The notes under the pieces: generated by a model
The model's database searches: none
What the model was told of the DNA's origin: nothing
Seen by the model: only the letters and a program-made list of their open reading frames with translations
Program-made: the position numbers and the translations under genes
Shown here: one piece after another, positions 37,901-48,148 of the stretch
Layout of the letters: every line of letters starts with the position of its first letter
Position numbering within the stretch: the stretch's first letter is position 1
Assembly: GCA_037074615.1 (NCBI GenBank)
Contig: CM073563.1
Location: 13,376,501-13,440,500 of the forward strand
Origin: Leucaena leucocephala
Taxonomy: Eukaryota; Streptophyta; Magnoliopsida; Fabales; Fabaceae
Direction: 5' to 3'
DNA length: 64,000 bases

Positions 37901-39221
37901 AATATAAATTTAAAAAGTAACGTGGATTTAGGTTTTACTTTTAATATTAAAGCAAACCAGTCAATTAACTACTAAATTTAGGATTAGAGTAAGTAATAAA
38001 TAAGATGAAGAATCTATACATGTTGCAAGTGCATATATATATAAAAAAAAACTTATAGATTCTTTATATCTATTATATCCGAAACTAATTCTTTATATTC
38101 ATTATATCAAATTCTCCAATCTCACTTTGTCATGTTACATTTTTTCTTTCCTATTTTCATTTAACTTAATCACATACGTGATTAAAGAAGTTGATATAAT
38201 ATATATATTGGAAACTTAATGTAAGTATGTATTGTTCTTATATGAAATATCTTTTACGTATAGGTACGAGGACAAGACTGAATGGGGAGACAGAGTGGGA
38301 TGGATCTATGGCTCTGTGACTGAGGACGTGGTGACGGGCTACCGAATGCACAACCGTGGATGGCGGTCAGTGTATTGCTTAACTAAACGAGACGCGTTTC
38401 GCGGGACGGCTCCGATCAATCTGACGGATCGATTACACCAAGTGCTACGTTGGGCCACAGGTTCTGTGGAAATTTTCTTCTCTAGGAACAACGCTTTCCT
38501 TGCTGGTAAGAAGCTCAAGTTCTTACAACGTCTAGGTTACCTCAATGTCGGAATCTACCCATTCACCTCCATCTTCCTCCTCGTATACTGCTTCCTTCCG
38601 GCGCTCTCGCTTCTGTCCGGATTCTTCATCGTTAAGAATCTTAGTCTCGCCTTCTTGCTCTACCTTCTTGCCATAACTCTTTGTCTCATATCACTAGCTA
38701 TTCTTGAGGTGAGATGGGCTAATGTAGGGTTAGAAGAATGGTGGAGAAATGAACAATTTTGGGTTATTGCTGGAACAAGTGCACATTTGGCTGCTGTAAT
38801 TCAAGGTTTGCTTAAGGTGATTGCAGGGATTGAGATATCTTTCACTTTGACAGCGAAAGCGGCCTCCGAAGACAACGAAGATATTTATGCAGAATTGTAT
38901 TTGGTAAAGTGGACTTCATTGATGCTTCCACCAATCATCATTGGAATGGTTAATATTATCGCCATTGTTGTTGCATTCATGAGGACCATTTTCGCATCGA
39001 TTCCTCAATGGAATAAGTTTATTGGAGGAGCCTTCTTTAGCTTGTGGGTTTTGGTTCATCTCTATCCTTTTGCAAAAGGATTAATGGGAAGAAGAAGGAA
39101 GACGCCCACCATTGTTTATGTTTGGTCAGGTCTCATTGCCATTACTCTTTCCCTTCTATGGCTCGCGGTTTCCCCACCCGCCGCCAGCAACGCCACCGGA
39201 GGGAATTTCCAGTTTCCTTAA
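31981..39221 (+). CDS. CSLD4: Cellulose synthase-like protein D4 (five exons)
   Basis: Exons are 31981-32444, 33230-33634, 34616-35420, 36565-37328 and 38264-39221. All have GT-AG borders and join without a stop to 1131 aa. CSLD proteins are Golgi/plasma-membrane GT2 glycosyltransferases making beta-1,4-glucan for tip-growing cell walls; the CSLD1/CSLD4 clade acts in pollen tubes. Visible features are an SGRYVNLS/YTVHIPPTPDNQP N-terminus, then a RING-like finger (about residues 133-180, CSVPSC...CECR, CRDCF, CPGCKE). Two TM helices span about 290-335. Catalytic landmarks follow: DDGG (414-417), DCD (630-632), TED (832-834) and QVLRW (872-876). A C-terminal multi-TM block ends at FQFP. Blocks such as KAEEQYVSNSLFTGG and the RING finger match Arabidopsis CSLD4 better than CSLD1, which lacks them. 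No lesion was seen; the length is normal (Arabidopsis 1111 aa). CSLD4 rather than another D member is confident by memory, not by alignment. Confidence 0.95.
32445..33229 (+). other. CSLD4 intron 1
   Basis: This AT-rich intron runs from GTACGT to TTTAG and splits the CECR/FK boundary of the RING finger (phase 2). An (AT)n run sits just after the donor, and a CAGAGA(A/T)TAAATTCAAAATTAAA string is repeated around 32,560-32,660. No gene-like content was seen. Confidence 0.7.
33725..34017. mobile_element. Inverted-repeat MITE, family M1 (CSLD4 intron 2)
   Basis: This roughly 293-bp block runs from GGGGTTATATTAAC to TATACCTTAACCC. Its halves are roughly complementary (CTGAAAGTTTTTACTCATAA at left; reverse complement of CTCAGAAAAACTTTTGTTGG at right). 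It aligns by eye with the better preserved copies at 36,231-36,521 and 47,210-47,461. It has no coding content and is a non-autonomous foldback element. Confidence 0.6.
34157..34386. mobile_element. Stowaway-like MITE in CSLD4 intron 2
   Basis: The left end, AGTACCCCTTTATCCTAAAT followed by ATAAGAGTTT, is mirrored at the right by AAACTCTTATATTTAAGAGT followed by ATATGAAGTATT. That gives about 30 bp of imperfect inverted repeat around a 230-bp AT-rich element. The TCCTAAATATAAGA core is typical of plant MITEs that start with a CTCCCTCCGT-like string. TSD was not resolved. Confidence 0.55.
35441..36175. mobile_element. Foldback element in CSLD4 intron 3
   Basis: The left end TTAAGGGCAAATGACATTTA, continuing to about 35,495, is mirrored at the right: the reverse complement of 36,120-36,175 reads TTAAGGCAAATGATATTTAA and includes TTATAATTAAG. 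The terminal inverted repeat is about 50 bp with mismatches. The 735-bp body is AT-rich and non-coding. It starts only 20 bp after the exon 3 donor, so it can be expected to form a hairpin in the pre-mRNA. Confidence 0.6.
36231..36521. mobile_element. Inverted-repeat MITE, family M1 (CSLD4 intron 3)
   Basis: It begins CGGTTAAGGAGCAAATTTGC and ends AGCAAATTTACATATTAACC followed by C. The outer parts are complementary over several tens of bases (GTAATGTTGTCTTATAAG against CTAAGGTAACATTGCTCC-type halves). It is the same family as 33,725-34,017 and 47,210-47,461. It ends 43 bp before exon 4. Confidence 0.65.
37329..38263 (+). other. CSLD4 intron 4
   Basis: This AT-rich intron runs from GTATGT to GTATAG, with the Trp813 codon split across it (TG/G). 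It contains weak inverted repeats around 37,410-37,680 (CTTAAATATAAGA and CCTATATTTAGAG) suggesting another decayed MITE, and short (TA)n runs near 37,590 and 38,030. No coding content was seen. Confidence 0.65.
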
Positions 39222-39238
39222 ATCCCTCGTCACCCTCA

Positions 39239-39239
<1 letters not shown>

Positions 39240-39269
<30 letters not shown>

Positions 39270-39270
39270 C
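39240..39270. repeat. (AT)n microsatellite in CSLD4 3' UTR
   Basis: About 30 bp of pure AT dinucleotide begins some 20 bp after the CSLD4 stop codon, so it is probably transcribed in the 3' UTR. Similar AT runs occur at about 39,868-39,892, 54,437-54,455 and 58,148-58,171. Confidence 0.85.
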
Positions 39271-42200
39271 AACATTATTTTGTATAATACTTTTACACTT
39301 GGAAAAACATTTCAAGCAGGAATATATATAAATAGTAGCTTAATTATGAAGGAGAAAAAGGGAAGCCAACTGGAAGGAGGAGAATTATTTCTGATACAAG
39401 AAAACTACTACTAGGTAGTCTCTTTATGCAGAAAGATCAACATGTTTAATGAATGTATCATCACAAGGCTTCATTCGAGAAAGCTCCATATATATGCACA
39501 TTCATGGACTTCACAATTAACCAAACTCGATTACTAGCTCTTTGCATTTTATTTCTTGCTGCTTTATACTAATAGGATATATTATCTATCTTCTGTACTT
39601 ATACTTCGTGTCTTTGTGTAAAATTGTGAGCGAAAATAGTTCACTAGCTAATTTTGTTTCAGTTCTTTCTGTTTTACTAGCTAGTATGCTGTTTTCAAGT
39701 AAACTTAGCTAGTATTGGCCCAATTTAATGGGGAGTTATATATATTAACAGGGGGGCATTAATTTTTTATTTCTCTTACAAAATTCAATTAGCGTATACG
39801 GCCATATAATCTTGTTCATTCCTCTTTCATCTTCCTCCTGTATAGCCATCAAATCATAAGCTTGTTAATATATATATATATATATATATATATTAAGAAA
39901 AGATGAGAGTGTTGTCATGGTTTCCTGATGAATGATGTTGTTTATCTTATCCTCATGAGTGAGTCTCAACATGTGAAAAAGTTATGCAATTTGCTTCTAC
40001 TAGATGGAAAATATGTCAATGTTAATGAAGGATTTCGACCATATACCTAAAATTCAACTGACTCACCGAAGTACCCGTTGGGCTCCAATCTCACATTACA
40101 CAACAAATATATCAATGGCAGAGAGGATAATGTAGATAGAAAGTTTACTAATTCAAAGATAATTCAAAGGACTATGATTAAAGGGGATATTTTATAAAAA
40201 CTAACTATTATTATAAATAACTAACTTAATTAATTCCTTAATCTACTTGAATTAATTAAGTAAATTTTATATTAAGGACGGAAGATAATATTTTAATAGC
40301 GCATGGCATATTACTCAGTTGTTTACTAATGTTTTCTTATGGTAAGAGTAATTTCCCTTTCCAAGGACATTACACTACAATAGATGTTGTTTGACTTTCT
40401 GCTTCTTTGACTGTTATGCCTTCAATTCTTTTTGCAGGTATGTTAGAGTATTTCTTTTGGCAAGAACTAGTGCAATCAATATTACAATCTCAAGTATTAA
40501 AGGATAATTTGCATTTCATTTCTTTTCACGTATGTATCTTATAATCCTGAAATTTTAGTTTCAGTTGTGGACAAATTATTTTGCACGTAGAAAATAAATC
40601 CAATACCTTTTAAATGTAAGACGAATATTTGCCTCTTCAACACGAGAATATATTGTTATTGGTTATGTCTGGTGTAATTACAAGTTCTATAAAAAGAAAA
40701 AGTAGCTCTAATATAAAATAGTAGTTTATTGTTTATTATGGTGAGGGATTCAAAACCCCCCACACCGTGGTTCATAGCCATGTGAGCAACAAGCCCCATA
40801 TTGGATCTATTGGAATGTACCCTAAAAAAGGGAACTTTCCCTCTCCCCAGCCATTTTGGCTTAAGAATACTTTTGTCAATTACAGGACATTACAAGACAT
40901 TGTTTACTATATGTGGGAAATTGACAAAAGTGCAAGCTTTTTTTTTATTAATGGAACTGTATTGTTTTATTTTTATAAATAATTAAAAATATATATATAT
41001 TATACTAAGTATAGATATCCTACTATTTGAGGCAATCATATTTAAAATATTATCGAGCATTAAATGCATATACCTCTTCTAATAAGGAATTAAACCTTAA
41101 TTTGCCACATTTTGACAAATTAATCCTTTCTGCTAGACTCAGTCACTTGGTTAATTAAAAAACTAGATTGCCACAATGAAATAAACGGCAATATAAGAAG
41201 TCTTCATCAACACAATATCTGAAAATTTAATCTCATATACAAGTATTGCGGATAAATTAAGAAGTTCACACAAGCCACACAATTATTATATCTTGTGTAC
41301 AATCTTCAATAATATAATTACATATAATTCCAACACATTTCAAGTAAACCTCAATTTCAAAGTAAAGATATATCTAGTTTCTTATGTATCTTTTTAGTGA
41401 CACAAATCCAATACGTTTTCACACCCCACTTGGTAAAACACAAGAACACATAAATAAACTTAGAAGATCCAAAACTCATCATCAACACTTTATTTTCAAA
41501 CTTTTTGATTGGATCTCTGAGTCGAAAAAAAACAGTAAACAATTAATTAGAAGTTTAACTATTACATCAAAATGGCCTTATTTATTCTACCAATTTTAAA
41601 AAGTATCCTTAGATAATGTTAATTAAACTAGAGCTAACAATCTATAATGATTAGAATAATGCGTTTAAAATGTGTAAATGGTGAGAAATGATTACTTTTG
41701 GGTTATATAATTACTGAACTTCTAATATTACTGCTCCATGCCACATATTTAATACGTCCTACTGTCATTAATATATGACATAATTGGGGAATTAATTTTT
41801 ATCCTAAATATAAAACATATTTATTATATTTATCGATTTTTTCCAAACTACCCCAATTGACAATCCCTAAACAATAATCAAGTAAAAGGGATGGAGGGAG
41901 GGACTTATAGAGGATGATTTGGGTGTTTTAGAAAAAATATGTTATATTAACTAACATCATTAATCTAATCAAATTAGTTAAATATGTCATATATTAAAGA
42001 CTAGAGGAGTATATTATTTTGATTTTGATACAATGGCAATTATATAGACACCAAAACCTTGGGGGATGATTCCAATTTCTCATAAACAATGAGGGGGGTG
42101 TATCAAAGTAGAAATTTTCCTTGTATAAAAAGACCTTTTGGGGACCGGGTTTTTTTTTGTGTTTGGGGGGGACAGGGTGGCGCCGCGCTTTGGACAATTC

Positions 42201-42318
42201 TCTGCAACAAGTGACTTTGAATAGGTACTTTGCTGCTGATGACAAAAACAGTAACATAAATATTATGTTGATGATGATGTAGTTTGAAAAGAAGAATCAA
42301 CGAGTAATATTTGGGTGC
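39271..42318. other. Intergenic region downstream of CSLD4
   Basis: Three kilobases of AT-rich sequence hold no conserved frame. There are MITE-like scraps near 40,170-40,290 and 41,800-41,920; the latter ends AAGGGATGGAGGGAGGGA, the reverse of the common CCCTCCGT MITE terminus. The CSLD4 polyadenylation site should lie in the first few hundred bases. A G/C-rich homopolymer patch (42,140-42,190) is unlike its surroundings. Confidence 0.4.
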
Positions 42319-42930
42319 TTATTCAGAAAGAGTGTACCATGATGAGGCCTCATATTCTAATGGAATATTGCATATGTTTGGACGGTCTTGTATATGCATG
42401 GTACCAAATAGGTGGATGAATTCATAAGCTAAGTAACTCACTCTCAGCTTTGGCAACCTTGTGAGATCTAAATTATTTAGTTTAGGAAACAGCATTTCAT
42501 GATGAGAAGCAACTTCGCCTTTATAAACTTGAACAACCCCCTCAAGTTGACAGCAATCTTCAATAGTTATTCTCTTCAATGAAGGACAATGAGAAGCTAG
42601 CGAATATGAGAACAACATTCTCACTTTGTGACATTCATATATACCGATAATCAAAAGTTTGGGGAAACAAACATTGGAGGAGGAGGTGGAAGAAGAAGAA
42701 GAAGAAAAGTTTCTAAGTGATTCTTCACAAAATTTTCCCTCCCATTCCTCACATTCAATTACTACAAGATCCCTTAACTCTAGAAAGCTTATAACAGTAG
42801 TGAAAGTGAAGATAATTTTTAATATCGGGCATCACCACAATGTAACATATTCAAGTCTATGAAGGTTCATAGTTTGTGTGGGGTCCCTTCCAAATATATT
42901 CCAACTCCAGTAGACCTTGTAAATTTATAT
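42319..42930 (-). pseudogene. NLR C-terminal LRR fragment
   Basis: The minus-strand frame reads LRR sequence typical of the C-terminal end of At4g27190-type CC-NBS-LRR proteins: ITIEDCCQLEGVVQ, LFPKLNNLDLTRLPKL, SLASHCPSLKRI, upstream CEEWEGKFCEESLRNFS and a serine run from a GAA microsatellite. The piece at 42,650-42,900 is clearly homologous to 60,410-60,640 in the NLR pseudogene. No NB-ARC is present. It is either a tandem-duplicate stump or an extra 3' exon separated by later insertions. Confidence 0.75.
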
Positions 42931-43114
42931 AACGCAATTATGAATTCATGACTGAAACTCTCTCATTCTCATTTTTCTATAAAGTAAATGTATTCAATGA
43001 TTAGATGACAATCCATAAGATTGACAATATATATGAGAAATGAATCACATCAAATCGAATGGCACTATGAAATTACAAATTAAACCCTATTAATTTCACG
43101 TGTTTTTAAAATTG

Positions 43115-43385
43115 TGTTAGCGAATTGGGCTATGGGCCTTAAAACCCTAAGATAAATCCTATAAGTTATCACATTCCTTCTTAGATTAAATATTGATTGA
43201 TATACTTATCATATTATATATTATTTAATATCTTGAATTTTGAATTGTGAACATGATTGTATCCCTAGAATCTCAACACAATTCTAGCATGCCATGATTA
43301 CAGTCTCCCATAATTAAGACCTTGTATCTATTTAATCTACTCCTCACTATGAATAAAATATGCAATTCTAGCATTAAATTATTCA
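43115..43385 (+). repeat. 5' LTR of copia element 2
   Basis: This is a 271-bp LTR starting TGTTAGCGAATTGGGC and ending AAATTATTCA. It is preceded by AATTG (43,110-43,114), the target duplication that reappears after the 3' LTR. It is recognisably identical in layout to 46,635-46,904, with scattered substitutions and small indels. Confidence 0.93.
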
Positions 43386-43398
43386 TGGTATCAGAGTA
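43386..43398 (+). other. Primer-binding site of copia element 2
   Basis: TGGTATCAGAGTA directly after the 5' LTR matches the 3' end complement of initiator tRNA-Met (TGGTATCAGAGC), used to prime minus-strand DNA synthesis by most plant copia elements; the last matching base is changed. Confidence 0.88.
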
Positions 43399-43456
43399 AC
43401 CATGATCCAATTCAGATTTGGGCTCAAGCCACTCCCTTAGGTCTGACCACAACAAG

Positions 43457-46400
43457 TTCCTCAAGTTCCCAAGCATAGACAGATGATAATCCTACCTCCA
43501 TAACCATTCATCGCCTAAATGATCAGAATTACATCCAGTGGGTAGCTAGAATATGTCTATAAGCTATGTGAAAAGGAAAATATGGGTACCTCACTGGTAC
43601 AATGAGGAAACCTGATGTGATAGATAATAGATATGTCAAGTAGGAAACAGAAAACTTCATGGTGCAAGCATGGCTCATAAATTCCATGACTGCCAAAATT
43701 AGCAGTTAATTCTCCTTCTTTGAATCTACTATTGAAGTTTGGGAAGCTGCTTGTAACATGTTTGCTTCCCAGAACAATAGAACTGTAGTGCTATAGGAAG
43801 AAGGTTTTCTTTATGATTTCGAAAAAGGGTAATCTCTCTGTTACCCAATATTATGTTGACTTATTTGTGAAGTGGCAGCAGCTGGACATCTATGAAACTT
43901 ATGATTGGAAGGATTCTAGAGATGTTGTACTCTATATAAAGGTCAGGGGAAAAATCATTAAATTTCTCCTTGGCTTTGGATTCAGCTTACGAAGAGGTAA
44001 GAAATAGGATTATGCACCTAGACAACTTATCATAGCTGTGAGAAGTGTTCTTCACTATTCACAATGAAGAAAGCTTAAAGAAACTTACCAGAGAGCCGAG
44101 CAATAGTAATGATCTACAAATAAATGTATTGCTATCCAAGGGAGGATCTCATGATGAAAATAATTCCAAGCAAACAATATGGTGTGACTATTGCCAAAAG
44201 AAGGGACATACTAGAGAGGTTTGCTAGAAACTGCATGGAAAGTCTCCTAATAAGGGCATATCTGAGAGCAAAGGGAATATTGGTACCACTAAAGGTAAAT
44301 CTGAGTCATGATTAAGTAAAGAAGAGGCAGAGTTTCTCAGGAAGTTTCTGGAAAAATATGACACTAAAGAGAAAACATTAGCCTCAAGTTATATTTCTCA
44401 TACAGGTAAAACAATCCTAGCCTTGAAAACTAATGTTTATCACCCCACATTATGCATTGTGGATTCTAGAGCTACAAACCACATGATCGGTAACCATAAT
44501 CTACTAACTAGTAAAGCAAAACTTGACCCACACGCACTTAAATGTATCTTTCTTGGCTACTCCATGTCTCAAAAGGGGTATAAGTGTTACTTGCCTACCC
44601 TTAAGAAGTTTTTGTTACTGCAGATGTCACTTTTAACAAAACCCAAGGATATTATATGAAGCCTCCCATTTAGGGGGAGAACACTATAGAAAGGGAATGG
44701 GAGTTCTTGACAACAGAAATCAGATATGACAACCCTATAACTAAGCTAGAAAACATTGCTATCAGAACTGAAATAACACCATATATTACCACTATACTAG
44801 ATATCACCAAACCCTAAACCATTGTCTACCCAAAATAGCCCTGAATCTAGTCCACCCAGATCTGACCATGTGCCTAATAACACACTGCAGGGATCACAAG
44901 AGGTAGAGACTATAAGTTAAGGAGAATCAAAGGAAGATTCATGAGAATATGAGGCACAAGATAGGGAGACAAGTACCATTTCAAACAATGGGCCCTTCTA
45001 GTTCACAGCAAGAAGAAGAGTCCATTTTAACTCTAGAGCCTAATGATCTTGGATGGCTTATTGCCTTGAGAAAAAGGGTAAGATAATATATACCGCACCC
45101 TATTAGTAATTTTCTCTTATATAACAAATTGTTTCCATGTATGAAAAGTTTTGTTGCCAAGATAAATGAGGAGAAAATTCTAGCAACGTTCCAAGAGGCA
45201 ATCAAAGATTAATGAGGAACTTGAGGCTTTGGCTAAGAATCAAATGTGGAAGATTACCAGTAAAAAAGAAGGTAGTGGGCTCCAAATGGGTTTTTACCAT
45301 CAAGTATAATATTGATGGTACAATAAATCGATTTAAAGCTCAATTGGTGGAAAAATGTATTCTCAAACCCAAGGTATTGATTACTAGGAAACATTTGCTC
45401 CTGTAGCAAAGTTAAATACAATTAGAGTATTACTCTCTTGCTACAAATCTTGATTGGTCATTACATCAGCTAGAAGTAAAGAATGTATTCTTAAATTGAT
45501 ACCTTGAAGAAGAAGTGTATATGAGTATTCCTGAAGGTTTTACTGAATTTAACAGCATAGACATGGCATTAGGTTGTATAAATCCCTTTATGGGTTAAAG
45601 CAATCACCTAGGACCTAGTTTGAGCAATTCACTAATGTGGTAAAAAACTCAGGGTATACTTAATGTCAAGTTGGCTATACACTCTTTGTGAAACACTCTA
45701 GAAAGAAAATGCTATCTTGATTATATATGTTGATGACATCATAGTGACAGCAGATGATCTTGAGGAAATAAGCAAACTTAAGAAGACATTAGCAGTAGCT
45801 TTTGAAGTGAAAGATCTCAGTTGTCTTAAGTATTTCTTGGGCATGCAAATTGCTAGATCCAAAAGGGAATCTTTATTTCACAAAGGAAATACACTATCGA
45901 TTTGCTTAAAGAAATAGGGATGTTATGAGCTAAGTTGTAATGGTTGATGTTGAAAGATATAAACGCCTAGTTAGGAAACTCATCTATTTATCTCACACTA
46001 TACCAGATATAAGCTATGCAGTATGGGTGTGATTCAATTTGTAACACAACCATAGGAACAACACATGGCAGGTATATACTATCCTCAGCTACTTGAAAAT
46101 GACACCTGGAATGGGAGTCTTCTTTGCCAAAGGGGAGATCAAGGCTAGTAGTCATCTACACAGATGCGGATCATGCCATAGACATAAAAGATAGAAGGTC
46201 AATTGGAGGTTATTTCACATTTGTGTGGGGCAATCTAGTGATATGGAGAAGTAATAAACAAATAGTTGTGTCAAAAAGTAGTACGGAAGCAGAGCTTAAG
46301 GCCCTAGCAAATCGAGTTTGTGAGGGCATGTGGTTGATTCGGGCTTTAAAAGACTTAAGAATTCCAATTCATTCTCCTATAAAGATGTGGTGTGATAACA

Positions 46401-46545
46401 TGGCAGCCCTACAAATGGTCCACAATCATGTTCATCATGACAAAACCAAATACGTGGATATTGATAGACACTTTATCAAGGAGAAAATTGAGTCAAGAGA
46501 AATAGACCTATCTCATATAAGGTCTCATCTATAAGTAGCTAATGT
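43457..46545 (+). pseudogene. Copia gag-pol relic with integrase deletion
   Basis: A gag (UBN2-like) frame with NLSVTQYYVDLFVKWQQLD leads to the zinc knuckle CDYCQKKGHTREVC (near 44,185). The protease is CIVDSRATNHMIGN, with DSG changed to DSR. It jumps within a few residues to AKLDPHALKCIFLGYS, a motif that normally follows the integrase core, so roughly 1 kb of integrase is gone. RT shows KVVGSKWVFTIKYNIDGTI and YVDDII (45,726). RNase H shows YTDADHAID, KQIVVSKSSTEAEL and KMWCDNMAA, ending near 46,530. Multiple in-frame stops rule out a functional polyprotein. Confidence 0.88.
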
Positions 46546-46621
46546 ACTTACAAAGCCCCATGACTGAAGTAAATTTGAATTCTTAATAGGCAAGCTGGGC
46601 ATGATAGACATCTACCTACCA

Positions 46622-46634
46622 GCTTGAGGGGGAG
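46622..46634 (+). other. Polypurine tract of copia element 2
   Basis: GCTTGAGGGGGAG lies immediately before the 3' LTR, in the position of the plus-strand primer tract. Confidence 0.85.
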
Positions 46635-46904
46635 TGTTAGAGAATTGGGCCTTGGGCATAAAAACCCTAAGATAATCCTCTAAGTTATTGACATCATTAT
46701 TATATTAGATATTGATTGAGATACTTATTATATTAGATATTATTTGGTATTTTGAATTTTGAATTGTGAATATAATTGTATCCCTAGAATCTCAACATAA
46801 TCCTAGCATACTATGATTACAGTCTCCCATAATTAAGACTTTGTATCTTTTTAATATGATGCCCACTATGAATAAAATATGCAATTCTTGCATTAAATTA
46901 TTCA
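46635..46904 (+). repeat. 3' LTR of copia element 2
   Basis: This 270-bp LTR starts TGTTAGAGAATTGGGC and ends AAATTATTCA, followed by TSD AATTG. It differs from the 5' LTR by scattered substitutions and small indels (for example ATTGACATCATTATT against ATCACATTCCTTC). Confidence 0.93.
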
Positions 46905-47209
46905 AATTGTAATAATGTAATCTCAATAAAATGAATTTTATAAAATTAGACCTTTCATTTATATATATATTATAGACCGTACAATGTGAAATATATATAG
47001 GCACATATATATAATTTATAGTTATGCATCCTGGTTGATTTATTTCAAATAAAATGGTCTTGCATATGTACTTTCCATAATAAAGAGTTGGGGCCAAAGT
47101 TGGTAAAAAAATATTATTTCACAATCAACCTTTATGAGGATACAAATGCAAAACATAATAAAAATTGAAATAATTATTTTTGAGAATATATTTTTGCCAC
47201 TAATATATA

Positions 47210-47461
47210 GGGTTAAGGTACAAATTTGTCTTAGAAGTTTTTGCTCAGGAGCAATGTTGCCCCAAAAGTTTCAAAATGTAGCAATATTGCCCCACTCCAT
47301 TAAAAAACTAATGTTAACTATTAAAAACTTAACATTAATATTTTAACTGTTATAAGCAACATTACTCTATTTTAATACTTCCAAGGCAATCTTGAACATA
47401 AACATTTGGAATAACATTACTTCTGAGTGAAAACTTCTAAGGCAAATTTGCCCCTTAACCC
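47210..47461. mobile_element. Inverted-repeat MITE, family M1 (best copy)
   Basis: It starts GGGTTAAGGTACAAATTTGT and ends GGCAAATTTGCCCCTTAACC followed by C. The two ends are complementary for about 60 bp (CTTAGAAGTTTTTGCTCAGG against the reverse complement of CTGAGTGAAAACTTCTAAGG). The 252-bp element is non-coding. It ends six bases before the CACTA element's first base. Two other members sit in CSLD4 introns. Confidence 0.72.
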
Positions 47462-47467
47462 TTATAT

Positions 47468-47790
47468 CACTACAAAAAAATTGACTTTTAGCTACGACTA
47501 AGTTCCTTTAGCGGAGATATTTTGTCATCGCAAAGTCGCCGCCTATGATATTGTCACCTATAAACATTGGCGGCCATTGTTGAAAGTCACCGCTGAATGT
47601 CAACAATCAGCGGTGATACTATTGTCACTGCTGAAAGTTGAATCAGTGGCGATATGAACTATCGCCGCTGAAACTTGAATCAACCGCGACATGAACTGTC
47701 GCCGCTGAAACCTAAGTAAAATCTACAACGACACTATTGTCGTCACCTAAAGTGTAATTTGCGTCGACAAAATTGTCACTGAAAGTTGAT
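47468..47790. repeat. CACTA left subterminal repeats
   Basis: Repeated short motifs GCCGCTGAA, CACCGCTGAA, CAGCGGTGA and GTGGCGAT occur in direct and inverted orientation. They are the expected TnpA-binding region inside the terminal inverted repeat. Confidence 0.78.
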
Positions 47791-48148
47791 ATTATTGTTT
47801 AAATTGTCTCATTTAATAATAAAAATAAAAAATAATAATAAATAACTAAATAAACCAAAATGTAATAACATTGAAGAATAATTTAAATCATCTTATAGAC
47901 TATCAAATTATTTCAATTACTTAAACATATTTAAAAAAAATAAAATTATTTAGTCTATATATAAACATTATATGGAAGGACCAATAATAGGAGTAGCAGA
48001 AGTAGGTGCCTATAGTTGCCCCTCTACATCAAGGCAGCGAATTGAGTGTGTATCATTTGCACTATTTGTTCCATTAGTCTTTGTTCAAATTAAAAACGCT
48101 CTTCTTCTATCTTTGCACGCTCTTTTTCCATCTTTGCACGTTCTGCCT

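Larger units (their letters stand above)
43115..46904 (+). mobile_element. Ty1/copia retrotransposon 2, complete ends, dead
   Basis: The 3.79-kb element has 271- and 270-bp LTRs, TSD AATTG on both sides (43,110-43,114; 46,905-46,909), a primer-binding site and a polypurine tract. A full copia element is usually 4.5-5.5 kb; the shortfall is explained by loss of nearly all of the integrase. The polyprotein is broken by stops throughout. Mutations between the LTRs show that the insertion is not recent. Confidence 0.92.

Noticed and set aside
42120..42200. G/T-rich homopolymer patch with GGGGGGGACAGGG as a possible G-quadruplex or telomere-like signal
   Set aside because: The G runs are irregular and there is no repeated telomere unit (TTTAGGG); may be sequence noise.
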